From the NCBI GenBank assembly GCA_020073665.1, contig JAIQEU010000012.1, positions 1 to 64,000 on the forward strand: a stretch of DNA of 64,000 bases, given 5' to 3'. How positions within the stretch are numbered: position 1 is the stretch's first letter; each line of letters opens with the position of its first letter. Position numbers and translations under genes: made by a program. Of the stretch, positions 36,757 to 49,680 are shown piece by piece. The notes beneath the pieces were generated by a model. That model saw only the letters and a program-made list of their open reading frames with translations, ran no database searches and had not been told where the DNA came from. This stretch comes from Terriglobia bacterium. GTDB taxonomy: Bacteria; Acidobacteriota; Terriglobia; Terriglobales; Acidobacteriaceae.

Positions 36757-37629
36757 ATGCACCGCAACCTCAAGCTGCTCTTAATCATCGTCCTGTTTAC
36801 AGCCTTGCCCGCAGGGGCTCAGGAAGCCCCTTATTTCGTCACTTATGACCATCACTTGGAAGAGCCGGGCAACCTGGAAGTGGAAACCTCCACGACGATG
36901 GGCGTGCCGCGCTCCGGGCAACGTTTCTACTTTGCGCCTTATGCTGAGTTCGAGTACGGGGTCACCGGGCGTTGGACCTCGGAACTCTATCTGGAGGGGC
37001 AGTCCACCTCGGGAGACAGCGCCGTTTTCACCGGGTGGCGGCTGGAGAACCGCTTCCGGCCACTCGCTCGCGAGCACTGGATCAACCCGGTGCTCTACCT
37101 GGAGTGCGAGGGCATCAACGAAGCCACCCGGATTCAGAAAGAAGTGGTGGGCAATGCTCCCGACTTCGGAGAGCGTAATTCTGAATCGAGCCAGACCCAC
37201 GCTCACGAACTCGAAACCAAGCTGATTCTGTCGAGCACGGTCCATGACTGGAACCTGGCGGAGAACTTCATAGTGGAGAAGAATCTTTCGCAGAACGAAG
37301 GTTTGGAGTTTGGCTATGCGTTAGGTGTGTCTCGTCCTCTGGCTACGCTGGCGAGCGCCGCCAGTTGCCGTTTCTGTCGCGAGAACTTTAACCTGGGCGT
37401 AGAACTTTACGGAGGCTTGGGCAGCACCCGTGGTTTCGGCCTGCATGACACCGCGCACTACCTGGCACCGGTGGTGGCCTGGCAGCTGAGTGATAATGCC
37501 AGCTTGCGGTTTTCGCCCGCGATCGGGCTGACGCACGAAAGCAATCCTGCGCTGCTACGTTTCGGTTACAGCTACGAAGTTCGGGGATTCGGCGATAAGC
37601 TGGCAAAGTTCTTCGGAGGTAAGCCGTGA
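36757..37629 (+). CDS. outer-membrane-type beta-barrel protein, metal-regulated
   Basis: 290 residues from ATG 36757; the frame upstream runs into the operator. A signal peptide (NLKLLLIIVLFTALPAGAQE) is followed by alternating strands rich in aromatic residues, as in outer-membrane barrels (VETSTTMGVPRSGQRFYFAPYAEFEYGVTGRWTSELYLEGQ). The C-terminus has a final amphipathic strand (LLRFGYSYEVRGFGDKLAKFFGG). It is next to a Fur-family gene and overlaps a cytochrome c gene. A role in metal uptake or export is inferred from regulation only. Confidence 0.6.
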   Translation: MHRNLKLLLIIVLFTALPAGAQEAPYFVTYDHHLEEPGNLEVETSTTMGVPRSGQRFYFAPYAEFEYGVTGRWTSELYLEGQSTSGDSAVFTGWRLENRFRPLAREHWINPVLYLECEGINEATRIQKEVVGNAPDFGERNSESSQTHAHELETKLILSSTVHDWNLAENFIVEKNLSQNEGLEFGYALGVSRPLATLASAASCRFCRENFNLGVELYGGLGSTRGFGLHDTAHYLAPVVAWQLSDNASLRFSPAIGLTHESNPALLRFGYSYEVRGFGDKLAKFFGGKP

Positions 37630-38039
37630 CCCGCAAAATGTCTGCCGGATGGATGGTGTTGCTGGTACCGTTCGCGGCAGCATTGTGGGCACAGAACGCT
37701 GACTACCAACCTGATCCCGGCTGGCAAGCGCCGCCGCAGGCAGTGGCGAAGCAGAATCCGCTGGCAAATCGGCCAGCAGCGGCGGCGGGCGGAAAAAAGC
37801 TGTTCGCACGGAACTGCGCGGAGTGTCATGGCGAGGAGGGAAGTGGCCTGGTGAAGAAAAGCTCCGCGGACTTACAGCTTCCGATCGTGCAGACCCAGAG
37901 CGACGGCGCGTTGTTCTGGAAGATCACGAACGGGAATCCTGATCGTGGGATGCCATCGTTCAGCCGCCTGCCTGAGTTGCAGCGCTGGCAACTGGTGCTG
38001 CACCTGCGAACCCTGCAGCCGGCACGCCCGCCGCAATAG
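37626..38039 (+). CDS. small c-type cytochrome
   Basis: 137 residues from a GTG overlapping the previous stop (GTGA). A signal peptide (MSAGWMVLLVPFAAALWAQ) precedes one heme site NCAECHGEEG (CxxCH) and a later GMPSF giving the probable Met ligand. It is a periplasmic or membrane-tethered single-heme cytochrome. Coupling to the barrel protein suggests a joint role in an electron or metal process, which is inference. Confidence 0.85.
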   Translation: MTRKMSAGWMVLLVPFAAALWAQNADYQPDPGWQAPPQAVAKQNPLANRPAAAAGGKKLFARNCAECHGEEGSGLVKKSSADLQLPIVQTQSDGALFWKITNGNPDRGMPSFSRLPELQRWQLVLHLRTLQPARPPQ

Positions 38040-38059
38040 CCTCAGGTGAAGCTGGGCGG

Positions 38060-38716
38060 TCACGCGCCGACGGTTTCGCGGTGTTTGTCCGCCCACCATC
38101 CCCAGGGAACCATGAGCCACATGGTGAGCCCACCCCAAGCGACGGAACTGACGTTGGGAGGAGCACCCGCGAACATTGTGGCCACCCAGCCAAAGAAGAG
38201 CAGAGCGATCAGGGACCAAAAGCCATAGCGACCCACCGCATCGCGCGCCCGAGTGACGCTCAGGTAGGCCCAAAGGCCGGCGACGAAGAACAGGACTTCG
38301 ACCGAGATGGTGGCCACCCAAGAGTTCCACAAACCCAAGCCAACCCGAGTCTCGCCGCCTGGACGCAGGAGAAGGTCAGGCCGGTGCACAACGAGGTCGA
38401 GTACCCAATGGCTGAGCACCGCTAGGGCTGCGACCCAGGCACCACGCTGGTAGCGGCGTAGAGCGTAATAGATTGCCCCGACGAGCACGGACCATAACAA
38501 GGCCATGGCCAGGCTGTGGGAGTAAGGATAGGCGGTGAAGTCGAACGGAGATGCCTTGGTAATGCCGGGAACAATGGCCACGTGCTCGATACCGAGCAGG
38601 AGAAGGATGGGCCATAAGAGATCCAGGAATTGAGCGGCGAAAATCAAGGTACCCAGGGAAGCCCTGGGCGCGACTTTCTTAGCTGCCATCGCGACGCCAA
38701 AATGACCAATGAACAT
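38060..38716 (-). CDS. integral membrane protein, unknown function
   Basis: 218 residues from ATG 38716, set by GGGAGG upstream; the frame continues to 38812 but without conserved residues. Six or seven hydrophobic spans are seen. FIGHFGVAMAAKK, SHSLAMALLWS and LSHWVLDLVVHRPDLL hold histidines within membrane segments, a pattern of the YdjM-like metal-dependent hydrolase-type membrane proteins. The substrate is unknown. It lies downstream of the hppA terminator. Confidence 0.55.
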   Translation of the reverse strand: MFIGHFGVAMAAKKVAPRASLGTLIFAAQFLDLLWPILLLLGIEHVAIVPGITKASPFDFTAYPYSHSLAMALLWSVLVGAIYYALRRYQRGAWVAALAVLSHWVLDLVVHRPDLLLRPGGETRVGLGLWNSWVATISVEVLFFVAGLWAYLSVTRARDAVGRYGFWSLIALLFFGWVATMFAGAPPNVSSVAWGGLTMWLMVPWGWWADKHRETVGA

Positions 38717-38770
38717 GGGCGCTTCCTCCCTGGCGGCTGACAAAGCCCGCGCAACTGCTGCATGCAAGAA

Positions 38771-38794
38771 CGCCATCCGGGAGACCGGATGGCG
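38771..38794 (-). terminator. terminator of hppA
   Basis: Perfect ten-base-pair stem CGCCATCCGG/CCGGATGGCG with a four-base loop GAGA, followed on the minus strand by TTCTTG. Confidence 0.75.
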
Positions 38795-38818
38795 TAGGGT
38801 AATCCGCTGCAAAGCCGG

Positions 38819-41326
<2,508 letters not shown>

Positions 41327-41571
41327 GGGGATCCTCCGGAATTTATGTGATCAGGATGACTACGTGTTTAGGTTCTCTTCTCCGGCGCAGCACCGAGCCG
41401 GCGCTCCGTATCAGGAGCGTCGGGGAGCGCAGTGCCGGAGTTCCGAACACGCTTCCACTGCAAGACAGTAAATAAGGAGTGCTGAAGCTTGGCCGCGTCG
41501 GAAATGCTGCTCCGGGAAAACCGTCTGCGGAGAGCGGAGCTCCACGCGCGACACCCGGTACAAAACCAGCT
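41327..41571 (-). promoter_or_regulatory. 5' leader of hppA
   Basis: About 240 bases of leader with a two-level hairpin: outer CTCCGGC/GCCGGAG (41380-41386 with 41434-41440) and inner CGCTCC/GGAGCG (41402-41407 with 41414-41419). I see no known riboswitch pattern; the fluoride riboswitch, which controls some pyrophosphatases, was looked for and not found. Confidence 0.35.
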
Positions 41572-41600
41572 TTTATAACATGTTAGGGGGAGATGGTCAA
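41572..41600 (-). promoter_or_regulatory. sigma-70-type promoter of hppA
   Basis: On the minus strand: TTGACC (41595-41600), 17 bases, TATAAA (41572-41577). Confidence 0.8.
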
Positions 41601-41782
41601 ACCCGGCCGTGCCCGAAACGGGAATGACTGGCAACCTGGCAGGACCTCAAGACCGGGAACCCGCGGGCGCTCCGGAACCTAGTATTGATGCGGGTCGGGG
41701 ACGGTCCAGGAGAGAAGTGGGAGGAGAGTCTCTGTCCTGGAACATTGAATGTATCCCCTTCCTGCCCGGGTTTCTTCGCGCA

Positions 41783-41811
41783 TTGACCGCAATTGTTTAC
41801 AATAGGATACT
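41783..41811 (+). promoter_or_regulatory. sigma-70-type promoter of the lipid cluster
   Basis: TTGACC (41783-41788), 17 bases, GATACT (41806-41811). The start would be about 47 bases before the TTG at 41866. Bases 41601-41782 show nothing else recognisable. Confidence 0.65.
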
Positions 41812-41865
41812 TCCACTCCGTATTGATGGAGGCCCCCGGCCCTGAGTAGAGGGACGAAGAAGAAT

Positions 41866-44220
41866 TTGGAAAATTCTGACCACATTTCCGGCCCACGCGC
41901 CCCGGTCTACTGGCGCGTGGAAGGCAGTCTGCTGGACCTGACCACGGTCCGGCCGGTGGCCTTCTTTACCTGGAATTCGCAGACCTTTCTGGAGCGCTGG
42001 CTGCGCCGGGGCCTGGTCTTTGTCATGGCTGTACTGCGGCCCATTCTCTATGCGCTTCATCGCGTCTTTGCTACCCGGGTGGTACACGCGGTGCTGCGCG
42101 GCACCAGTCGCGACCGGCTGGATCTTTTGGGCGAAGAATACTTCCAGTACAAGCTGAAGCCCTACCTGAAGCCCGATGGAGTGCGTTTGCTCCGCGAGGC
42201 CGCGGGGTCGGGGGCGGAGGTAGTGTTGGTCAGCCAGAGTCTGGACCACGTGATGCGTCCGCTGGCGAAGCACCTTGGCGTGAAATGGTTGATCGCCAAC
42301 CGTCTGGAGTTCCGTGATGGTACGGCAACCGGCCGATTACTTTCGCCGGTCATCCGCCCGCGCGGACTGTTTGCGCGGATTACGGGCACCGGACCGGACG
42401 GACGACGCTCACCGGAGAGATTATTTCGCGAACTGGGTTTGCCCGGGGCGGCCGCACTCCAGGAAGCAGCGTTTTCAGCGGAACGACAGTTGCCGGCGCC
42501 CGAGCGCCCGATCGTCCATTTCGACGGAGGCCGTCAGACGCCGCCGCTTTCGGTTCGCCAGGCGCTCGCCGGGAAGCGCATCATGCTGATCGGTGTGACC
42601 GGCTTCATCGGCAAGGTGTGGCTGGTCAATACCCTGATGTATCTACCCGAGGTGGGACGCATTTATTTGCTGATCCGGCGCCAAAAGGGCAATCCCGCGC
42701 TGCGGCGTTTCGAGAGGCTGGTGGAGGAATCGCCCGTCTTCGATCCGTTGTTCGAGCGTTTCGGTACTGGGCTGCCGCGGTTCCTCAGCGAACGCGTGGA
42801 GGTGGTGGAAGGGGACGTCTGCCAACCGGGGCTGGGCCTGGAGCCTGAAACATTGGTGAAGTTGCAGCGGGACCTTGACCTGATCATTAACAGCTCGGGT
42901 TTGACCGACTTCAATCCTGACCTGCGGGACGCGCTGGCCACCAATGTGGACGCCGCGGTCAACGTCGTGAAGTTTGTCCGCCAGTCCGACCACGCCGGAT
43001 TGCTGCACCTTTCCACCTGTTACGTCGCCGGTACCAGCGATGGCCGGGTCAACGAGACCCTGCGTCCGAATTACGTGCCGGCCGGGGTAAGGGATTTTGA
43101 TGCGGAGCAGGAATGGCGCTCCCTGCACGACTTTATCCGGCAGGCGGAAAAGAAAGCGGAGAGTGCGGAGATAACCGAAGAACTCCGGCGCCAGGCCTTC
43201 GATAAGGAGCATGCAGCCAAAGACCTGCATGGAGCGGCATTGGAGAACCAGGTTCGTAAGAACCGCATCCGCTGGCTGCGCGAGCACCTGACCGAAGCCG
43301 GCATGAAACGGGCCAACGAACTGGGCTGGCCCAACACCTACACGCTTTCCAAGAGCCTGGCCGAGTCGCTCATTTACAAATACGGCACCGGACTGCCGAT
43401 TGCCATTGTGCGCCCGGCTATCGTCGAAACTTCGCTCGAACAGCCATTTCTGGGTTGGAACGAAGGCATCAATACTTCAGCTTCGCTTTCGTATCTGCTG
43501 GGGACTTACTTCCGGCAACTGCCCTCGAACGAGCGTAAGCGCCTGGACATCATCCCTGTGGATTCGGTGTGCCGCGGCATGACCCTGATTGCCGCCGCCG
43601 TCATCGAAGGCCGCCACGATGCCATGTACCAGCTGGCGACCTCAGTCACCAATCCCTGCGACATGGGACGCTCCATCGAGCTGACTTCTTTAGCGCACCG
43701 CAAACACTACCGCGCCCAGGAAGGCCTGGAGTACTGGCTACGCCTGCGATTTGATGCCATCTCGGTCTCGAAAGAGCGTTACCAGCGGATGTCGGCGCCG
43801 GCCCAGAAAGCGATCATCAAGTCGATCCAGCGGATCATGTCCCCGCTGCCTCTGCGCAAGCCGCCGCTGGCCCGCGCCGAGCGCAGCCTGGAACGAGTGG
43901 AGAAACTGATTCAACTGTTCGAGCCATTCATTCTTCACAACGAGCATGACTTTGTGGCCGACAACGTGGAGAAGCTCTCGTACGCCCTGGTGCCGGAGGA
44001 GAAGGCGGCTTTCGGATACAGCACCCGCTCCATTGACTGGTGGGAGTACTGGATCAACATTCATATCCCGGCGTTGCGCAAGTGGACATACCCGCTGATT
44101 GAAGGTCGTCCGCTGGAGGCCCGCCCCTCGCGCCAGTTTGAGATCGCTGCCGCCGCAGGTGATGGCAACGGCGAGACCGTAAAGACAGGAACCAACGGAG
44201 CCACGTGGCGATATTCCTGA
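41866..44220 (+). CDS. HAD-like domain fused to fatty acyl reductase
   Basis: 784 residues. Residues 12-200 resemble a HAD-IB phosphatase, but motif I is RVEGSLLDL instead of DxDGTL, so both catalytic aspartates are gone; motif II serine (VLVSQS) remains. Residues 230-620 are a fatty acyl-CoA reductase of the male-sterility/NAD-binding-4 type: GVTGFIG (243-249) for NAD(P), HLSTCYVAG and YTLSK catalytic residues. It reduces an activated fatty acid to an aldehyde or alcohol. It heads a co-directional cluster and overlaps the next reductase by 16 bases. TTG 41866 is the likely start; no ATG fits. Confidence 0.82.
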   Translation: MENSDHISGPRAPVYWRVEGSLLDLTTVRPVAFFTWNSQTFLERWLRRGLVFVMAVLRPILYALHRVFATRVVHAVLRGTSRDRLDLLGEEYFQYKLKPYLKPDGVRLLREAAGSGAEVVLVSQSLDHVMRPLAKHLGVKWLIANRLEFRDGTATGRLLSPVIRPRGLFARITGTGPDGRRSPERLFRELGLPGAAALQEAAFSAERQLPAPERPIVHFDGGRQTPPLSVRQALAGKRIMLIGVTGFIGKVWLVNTLMYLPEVGRIYLLIRRQKGNPALRRFERLVEESPVFDPLFERFGTGLPRFLSERVEVVEGDVCQPGLGLEPETLVKLQRDLDLIINSSGLTDFNPDLRDALATNVDAAVNVVKFVRQSDHAGLLHLSTCYVAGTSDGRVNETLRPNYVPAGVRDFDAEQEWRSLHDFIRQAEKKAESAEITEELRRQAFDKEHAAKDLHGAALENQVRKNRIRWLREHLTEAGMKRANELGWPNTYTLSKSLAESLIYKYGTGLPIAIVRPAIVETSLEQPFLGWNEGINTSASLSYLLGTYFRQLPSNERKRLDIIPVDSVCRGMTLIAAAVIEGRHDAMYQLATSVTNPCDMGRSIELTSLAHRKHYRAQEGLEYWLRLRFDAISVSKERYQRMSAPAQKAIIKSIQRIMSPLPLRKPPLARAERSLERVEKLIQLFEPFILHNEHDFVADNVEKLSYALVPEEKAAFGYSTRSIDWWEYWINIHIPALRKWTYPLIEGRPLEARPSRQFEIAAAAGDGNGETVKTGTNGATWRYS

Positions 44221-45334
44221 CCGGTTCGACCGGATACATCGGCGCACACGTCGCCGCCAACCTGCTGGAAGGGCATGGCGCCTCCCTAAACCTGCTGGTG
44301 CGGGCGCGCGACCCTCACGAGGCGGAGGTGCGCTTGTGGCAGGCGTTGCAACTGCACATGGATTTTTCCCGCTTCTACGAATATCTGCAGACCCGCATAA
44401 GGATTTTTCGTGGCGACCTGACCGGGGCAGGGTTCGGTCTGTCGGACAATGACTACGACCGGCTGATCCACACCTCCGATTCCGTCATTCATTGCGCGGC
44501 GTCGTTGAATCGCAAGTCGGAGAAAAGCTGCCTGAACGTCAACCTGCGCGGCACCCTGGAAGTGCTGCAACTGGCCATGCGCTCGCACCATTATCACGGG
44601 CTGCGGCGTTTCAGCCACGTGAGCACGGTGGCGGTTGCCGGCAAGCGCAGCCACGAAGTAGTCACTGAAGACCGGTCGATTGACTGGGAGCGCTCCGACT
44701 ACGATCCCTATGCACGCACCAAGAAATTCTGCGAGCACATGATCCGGCAGCTTCTGCCCGAAGTGCCGCTCACCATCTTTCGTCCCAGCATCGTGCTCGG
44801 CGACAGCCGTTACGCGGCTACTACCCAGTTCGACATGGTGAAGGCCTTTGTTTTTTTGGCGGGCCTGCCGGTGCTGCCGTTTCGCGCCAGCGACAAGATC
44901 GACATTGTAAACGTGGACTTCGTCGCCGATGCCATTGCCGCCCTGCATCAGAAAGAACGTCCGCTGTACGACACGTATCATCTTTCTTCCGGCACCGGGT
45001 CGCAGACCTTTGGCCAGTTGACCACCGCGCTGGCAGCGGCGCAGAACAAACGCAAGCCGATCTTCATGCCGCTCCTGGGAAGGCCTTTTGACGCGACCGT
45101 CAACACCCTGGCCAACCGCAAGGGTTCGATTGGCTACGGTGCTTCGCTGATGAAGGTGTTTATGCCCTACCTGATGTGGAACACGGTTTTTGACAACACC
45201 CGGGTCACCAGTGAACTGGGACGCAAGCCGGTGCCTTTCTCGCAATACAGCTACCCACTCCTGAAGTTCAGCCGCGAGTCCAACTTTACTTACAACTACC
45301 AGGGCTGGCCCGCGACTGTGGGAGGGTCCGCCGC

Positions 45335-45338
<4 letters not shown>
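44205..45338 (+). CDS. second NAD(P)-dependent reductase of the acyl reductase/epimerase type
   Basis: 377 residues from a GTG overlapping the upstream gene. [18 protein letters not shown] binds NAD(P); VIHCAASLN and a YARTK catalytic pair follow; [10 protein letters not shown] and [11 protein letters not shown] are typical of the NAD-binding-4/thioester-reductase group. It likely reduces a thioester or an aldehyde or works on the lipid produced by the first reductase. The stop overlaps the pyruvyl-transferase start by four bases, so the three first genes are coupled. Confidence 0.82.
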
Positions 45339-46744
<1,406 letters not shown>

Positions 46745-46757
46745 AGGGAAAACATCT

Positions 46758-46786
46758 ACCACGGAGACACGGAGGCACGGAGAAAA
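46758..46786 (+). repeat. CACGGAG 8-base-period repeat
   Basis: CACGGAG units on an 8-base period (46760, 46768, 46776 region), ending in AAAA. Nearly identical to 49535-49563. It fills the 50-base gap before the ligase gene. Confidence 0.75.
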
Positions 46787-46794
46787 CCAAGTCT

Positions 46795-48444
46795 ATGAGT
46801 TTTCTCGGGGACATATTTGCGCAGCTGGAGGCCGCCCCTGACGCCATTGTCTTGCGGCAGCCGCGCGAGGACGGCGGGGTAGTAGAACTGCCGGGCCGCG
46901 AGCTGTTGCTGCGGGTGGCAAAGGCTCGCGGGTTCCTGCGCGGAAGGGGATTGCAGCGGGGCGAGCGCTGCGCGCTGCTGGCGCACAACAGCATCGACTG
47001 GGTCGCCATGGATCTGGCGATCATGGCCGAAGGTTTGATCGTTGTCCCCCTATATGCCCGGCAGGCTCCAGTGGAACTGGTGATGATGATGAAGGACTGC
47101 TCACCGGCCCTGATCTGTTGCGGCGATCAGACGCTGCGCGACGGAATCTCACAGAATTGGGAGGAGGCCCCACCGCAGGTTTTGTTTAACGAGATTTTTC
47201 CCGCCTCCGCGAGTGCGAGCGAAAAGCCACAGCTCGCGGAGTCAGATCCGGTCACCATTATTTACACCTCCGGCACTTCGGGCGAGGCCAAGGGAGTGGT
47301 GCTTACGGCGGGAAACGTTGGGCACATGTTAGGCTGCACCTCCGGCCGGCTCAATCTGCTGATGGAAGGGAAGACTGACAAAGACCAGGTGTTTCACTAC
47401 TTGCCCTTCTGTTTTGCCGGGTCGTGGATCATGCTGCTCACCTGCCTGCTTCGTGGTAGCCGGCTGACGCTGAATTCGGATCTAACGAAGCTGGCGCTGG
47501 AGATGCGGTCGGCGGAGCCGGATTACTTCTTGAACGTTCCGGCGTTGCTGGAGCGCATGCGCAAAGCGGTGGACGAGCAACTGTGGAAGGCCGGTGCCCT
47601 GCCCCGGACAATTTACAGCCACGCCAAACGCGCATGGGTTCACAAGCATGAAGGCAAAGCAACGCGGGCCGACAAGGTCTGGCTGGCTTTGGCCGAGGCG
47701 GGGATCTTCCCAACCATCCGCAGGAGGATGATTGGGCCAAACCTGAAGGCGTTGATTTGCGGGTCGGCTCCGCTGAACCTGGAAACCCAACTGTATTTCA
47801 TGATGCTCGGTATCTCAGTACTGCAGGTTTATGGGCTGACCGAGACCACCGCCATCTGCACCATGGACGACCCGCGTCGTGTCGAACCAGGCCGGGTGGG
47901 ACCGGCGATTGACGGAATTGAAATGAAGCTTGGCGAGAGCGACGAGATTGTGGTTCGAGGGCCCAACGTTTTTCCCGGCTACTGGAACCGTCCGCAAGAA
48001 ACCGGCAAGTCGCTCGGCGACGGCTGGTTTCATACCGGCGACCAGGGCGAAGTCGACGCCACCGGGAATTGGCGTATCCGCGGGCGCATCAAGAACCTGA
48101 TTATTCTGGGTTCCGGACACAATATTGCCCCGGAGCCGATTGAAGACGAACTGCTGCAGCACATGAATGGCGTGCAGCAGGTGGTTCTGGTGGGCAACGG
48201 GCGAGGGTATCTTTCGGCGATCGTGACCGGCGATGTGGTGCGCGAGAAGGTGCAAGCCGCGCTGGACGTGGTCAACGCGCAGCTGCCGCATTACAAACAG
48301 GTGCGGGCATTTCATGTTCATCCCGAACCGTTTTCGATTGAGAACGGGCTGTTGACGGCGAATGGAAAGCTGAAGCGAGATCTGATCGCGAAACGTTTGC
48401 AAGCGGAGATCGAAGAGCTGTACGCGCAGAAGCAGGCATCATGA
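46795..48444 (+). CDS. AMP-dependent long-chain acyl-CoA/ACP ligase
   Basis: 549 residues from ATG 46795; the longer frame runs through the repeat. ATP binding is at IIYTSGTSGEAKGVVLT, YGLTETTAICTM is the A5-type motif, and GNWRIRGRIKNLIILGSGHNIAPEPIEDEL plus NGLLTANGKLKRDLI (catalytic Lys) complete the ligase. It activates a fatty acid as acyl-AMP and loads CoA or ACP. It is next to a crotonase and an ACP gene. The stop overlaps the crotonase start (ATGA). Confidence 0.92.
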   Translation: MSFLGDIFAQLEAAPDAIVLRQPREDGGVVELPGRELLLRVAKARGFLRGRGLQRGERCALLAHNSIDWVAMDLAIMAEGLIVVPLYARQAPVELVMMMKDCSPALICCGDQTLRDGISQNWEEAPPQVLFNEIFPASASASEKPQLAESDPVTIIYTSGTSGEAKGVVLTAGNVGHMLGCTSGRLNLLMEGKTDKDQVFHYLPFCFAGSWIMLLTCLLRGSRLTLNSDLTKLALEMRSAEPDYFLNVPALLERMRKAVDEQLWKAGALPRTIYSHAKRAWVHKHEGKATRADKVWLALAEAGIFPTIRRRMIGPNLKALICGSAPLNLETQLYFMMLGISVLQVYGLTETTAICTMDDPRRVEPGRVGPAIDGIEMKLGESDEIVVRGPNVFPGYWNRPQETGKSLGDGWFHTGDQGEVDATGNWRIRGRIKNLIILGSGHNIAPEPIEDELLQHMNGVQQVVLVGNGRGYLSAIVTGDVVREKVQAALDVVNAQLPHYKQVRAFHVHPEPFSIENGLLTANGKLKRDLIAKRLQAEIEELYAQKQAS

Positions 48445-49244
48445 ACCAATTTCACGGCCAGTCCCTTTCCTGGGAAGTGAAAGACGGCGTGGTTGAGCTG
48501 GCTCTGCATCGCGAGCCGTGCAACGAGATCGGATCGCTCACCCTGGAGGAGCTGGAAAAATTTGCGGCGGCCTTGAAGGGCATGGCCGAGGGCGCACACG
48601 CGCTGATTATCTACAGCAACATGAAACCAGGTTTCTGTGCAGGGGCCGATTTGCGTGAGCTCTATCATCGCTCGCAGCAGATGGACCGCACTGCGGCGGC
48701 CGCTGGTGTGCGCGAATACCTGGAACGAATTCACCGAGTGATGAACACCATTGACGCATCGCCGTTGACGACCATCGCTGCGGTGCATGGGGTTACATTC
48801 GGTGGCGGGTTCGAACTGGCACTGGTGTGCGACCTCATCGTTGCCGACAAGATGGCGCGTTTCTGTTTCCCCGAATTGCGGTTGGGACTGATTCCCGGAT
48901 TTGGCGGAATTCCGCGGCTCAAGCGCGATCTCGGGAACGCTGTGGTCCGCGACCTGCTGCTGACGGGACGCAGCTTCAATGCCACCAAAGCTCAGTCGGT
49001 CGGCCTGGTGAGCCAGGTGGTAGGAGAAGGCGAGTCGCTGAGGGTGGCTCGGGCGACCGCGGCGCAGTTGAAGAAGTTCGATCGGAACACCGCAATTGCG
49101 GCCAAGCAATTCATCAAGCCGATTCCGTATGACGAGTTGAAGCGGGAGATAGATCTTTTCTGCCATCTGTTTGCGCAACCGGCAGTGGAAGCAGGCCTCA
49201 AGAAGTTTGTAGAAAGCACTGACGCGCAGCCGTATTTACCTTGA
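48441..49244 (+). CDS. enoyl-CoA hydratase/isomerase family protein
   Basis: 267 residues. The oxyanion-hole segments are NMKPGFCAGADLRELY and FGGGFELALVCDLIVADKMARF; the second active region is FPELRLGLIPGFGGIPRLKRDLG. Only one of the usual glutamates is clearly seen, so it could be a hydratase or an isomerase. It acts on 2-enoyl thioesters and may shape the chain before reduction. It is coupled by a four-base overlap to the ligase gene. Confidence 0.88.
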   Translation: MNQFHGQSLSWEVKDGVVELALHREPCNEIGSLTLEELEKFAAALKGMAEGAHALIIYSNMKPGFCAGADLRELYHRSQQMDRTAAAAGVREYLERIHRVMNTIDASPLTTIAAVHGVTFGGGFELALVCDLIVADKMARFCFPELRLGLIPGFGGIPRLKRDLGNAVVRDLLLTGRSFNATKAQSVGLVSQVVGEGESLRVARATAAQLKKFDRNTAIAAKQFIKPIPYDELKREIDLFCHLFAQPAVEAGLKKFVESTDAQPYLP

Positions 49245-49270
49245 ATCCATAGGGCGTGATTAGCAATCAA

Positions 49271-49525
49271 ATGAGTCACATCATGCATACACCTGAAGAA
49301 ACACTTGAAGAAATCCTGAATCTTGCGGCGGCTCACTTTAAGGTCCCGCGGCAGAAGCTTACTCCGGACGATGACTTCTTCAAGACCCTGGGGATTGACA
49401 GCCTGCAGGCGCTCGACCTGCTCACCCGCCTGGAAAATCATTTCCACGTGGAGTTGCCGGATTACGAACTGCAAGGCGTCTCGGACTTTCGTACTTTGGC
49501 CGGCAGAATTCAAGCTCGCCTGTGA
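49271..49525 (+). CDS. acyl carrier protein
   Basis: 84 residues from ATG 49271 (the frame extends to 49256). LGIDSLQALDLLTRLENHFHVELP holds the DSL serine for 4'-phosphopantetheine and the usual helix II. It is a stand-alone ACP separate from fatty-acid synthesis genes, so probably dedicated to this pathway as the carrier that ligase and reductases act on. Confidence 0.92.
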   Translation: MSHIMHTPEETLEEILNLAAAHFKVPRQKLTPDDDFFKTLGIDSLQALDLLTRLENHFHVELPDYELQGVSDFRTLAGRIQARL

Positions 49526-49534
49526 AGAGCGTCC

Positions 49535-49563
49535 ACCACGGAGACACGGAGGCACGGAGAAAA
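49535..49563 (+). repeat. CACGGAG 8-base-period repeat, second copy
   Basis: Identical over 29 bases to 46758-46786. Confidence 0.75.
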
Positions 49564-49637
49564 TAGAGATGATTCTCCGGCTGACGGCTTCAAGCAAATC
49601 TCCAGGCTGTGGTGAGTAATGAACTGATTAACAATGC

Positions 49638-49666
49638 TTTTCTCCGGGTCCCTGTGCCTCTGTGGT
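49638..49666 (-). repeat. CACGGAG repeat, inverted degenerate copy
   Basis: The minus strand shows a degenerate form of the unit repeat at 49535-49563. Confidence 0.55.
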
Positions 49667-49680
49667 GAAATAGATTCTGA

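Larger units (their letters stand above)
49526..49680. other. intergenic gap with inverted CACGGAG repeats
   Basis: Carries one direct copy (49535-49563) and one degenerate inverted copy (49638-49666) of the CACGGAG repeat about 75 bases apart; together they can form a long imperfect hairpin between the ACP and ligase genes. Confidence 0.6.

Noticed and set aside
41327-41571. Fluoride riboswitch in the hppA leader
   Set aside because: The conserved stem and pseudoknot sequences were not found on reading the leader.
49256-49272. FNR-like TGAT...ATCA before the ACP gene
   Set aside because: The spacing is five instead of four bases and it overlaps a possible start codon region inside the operon.
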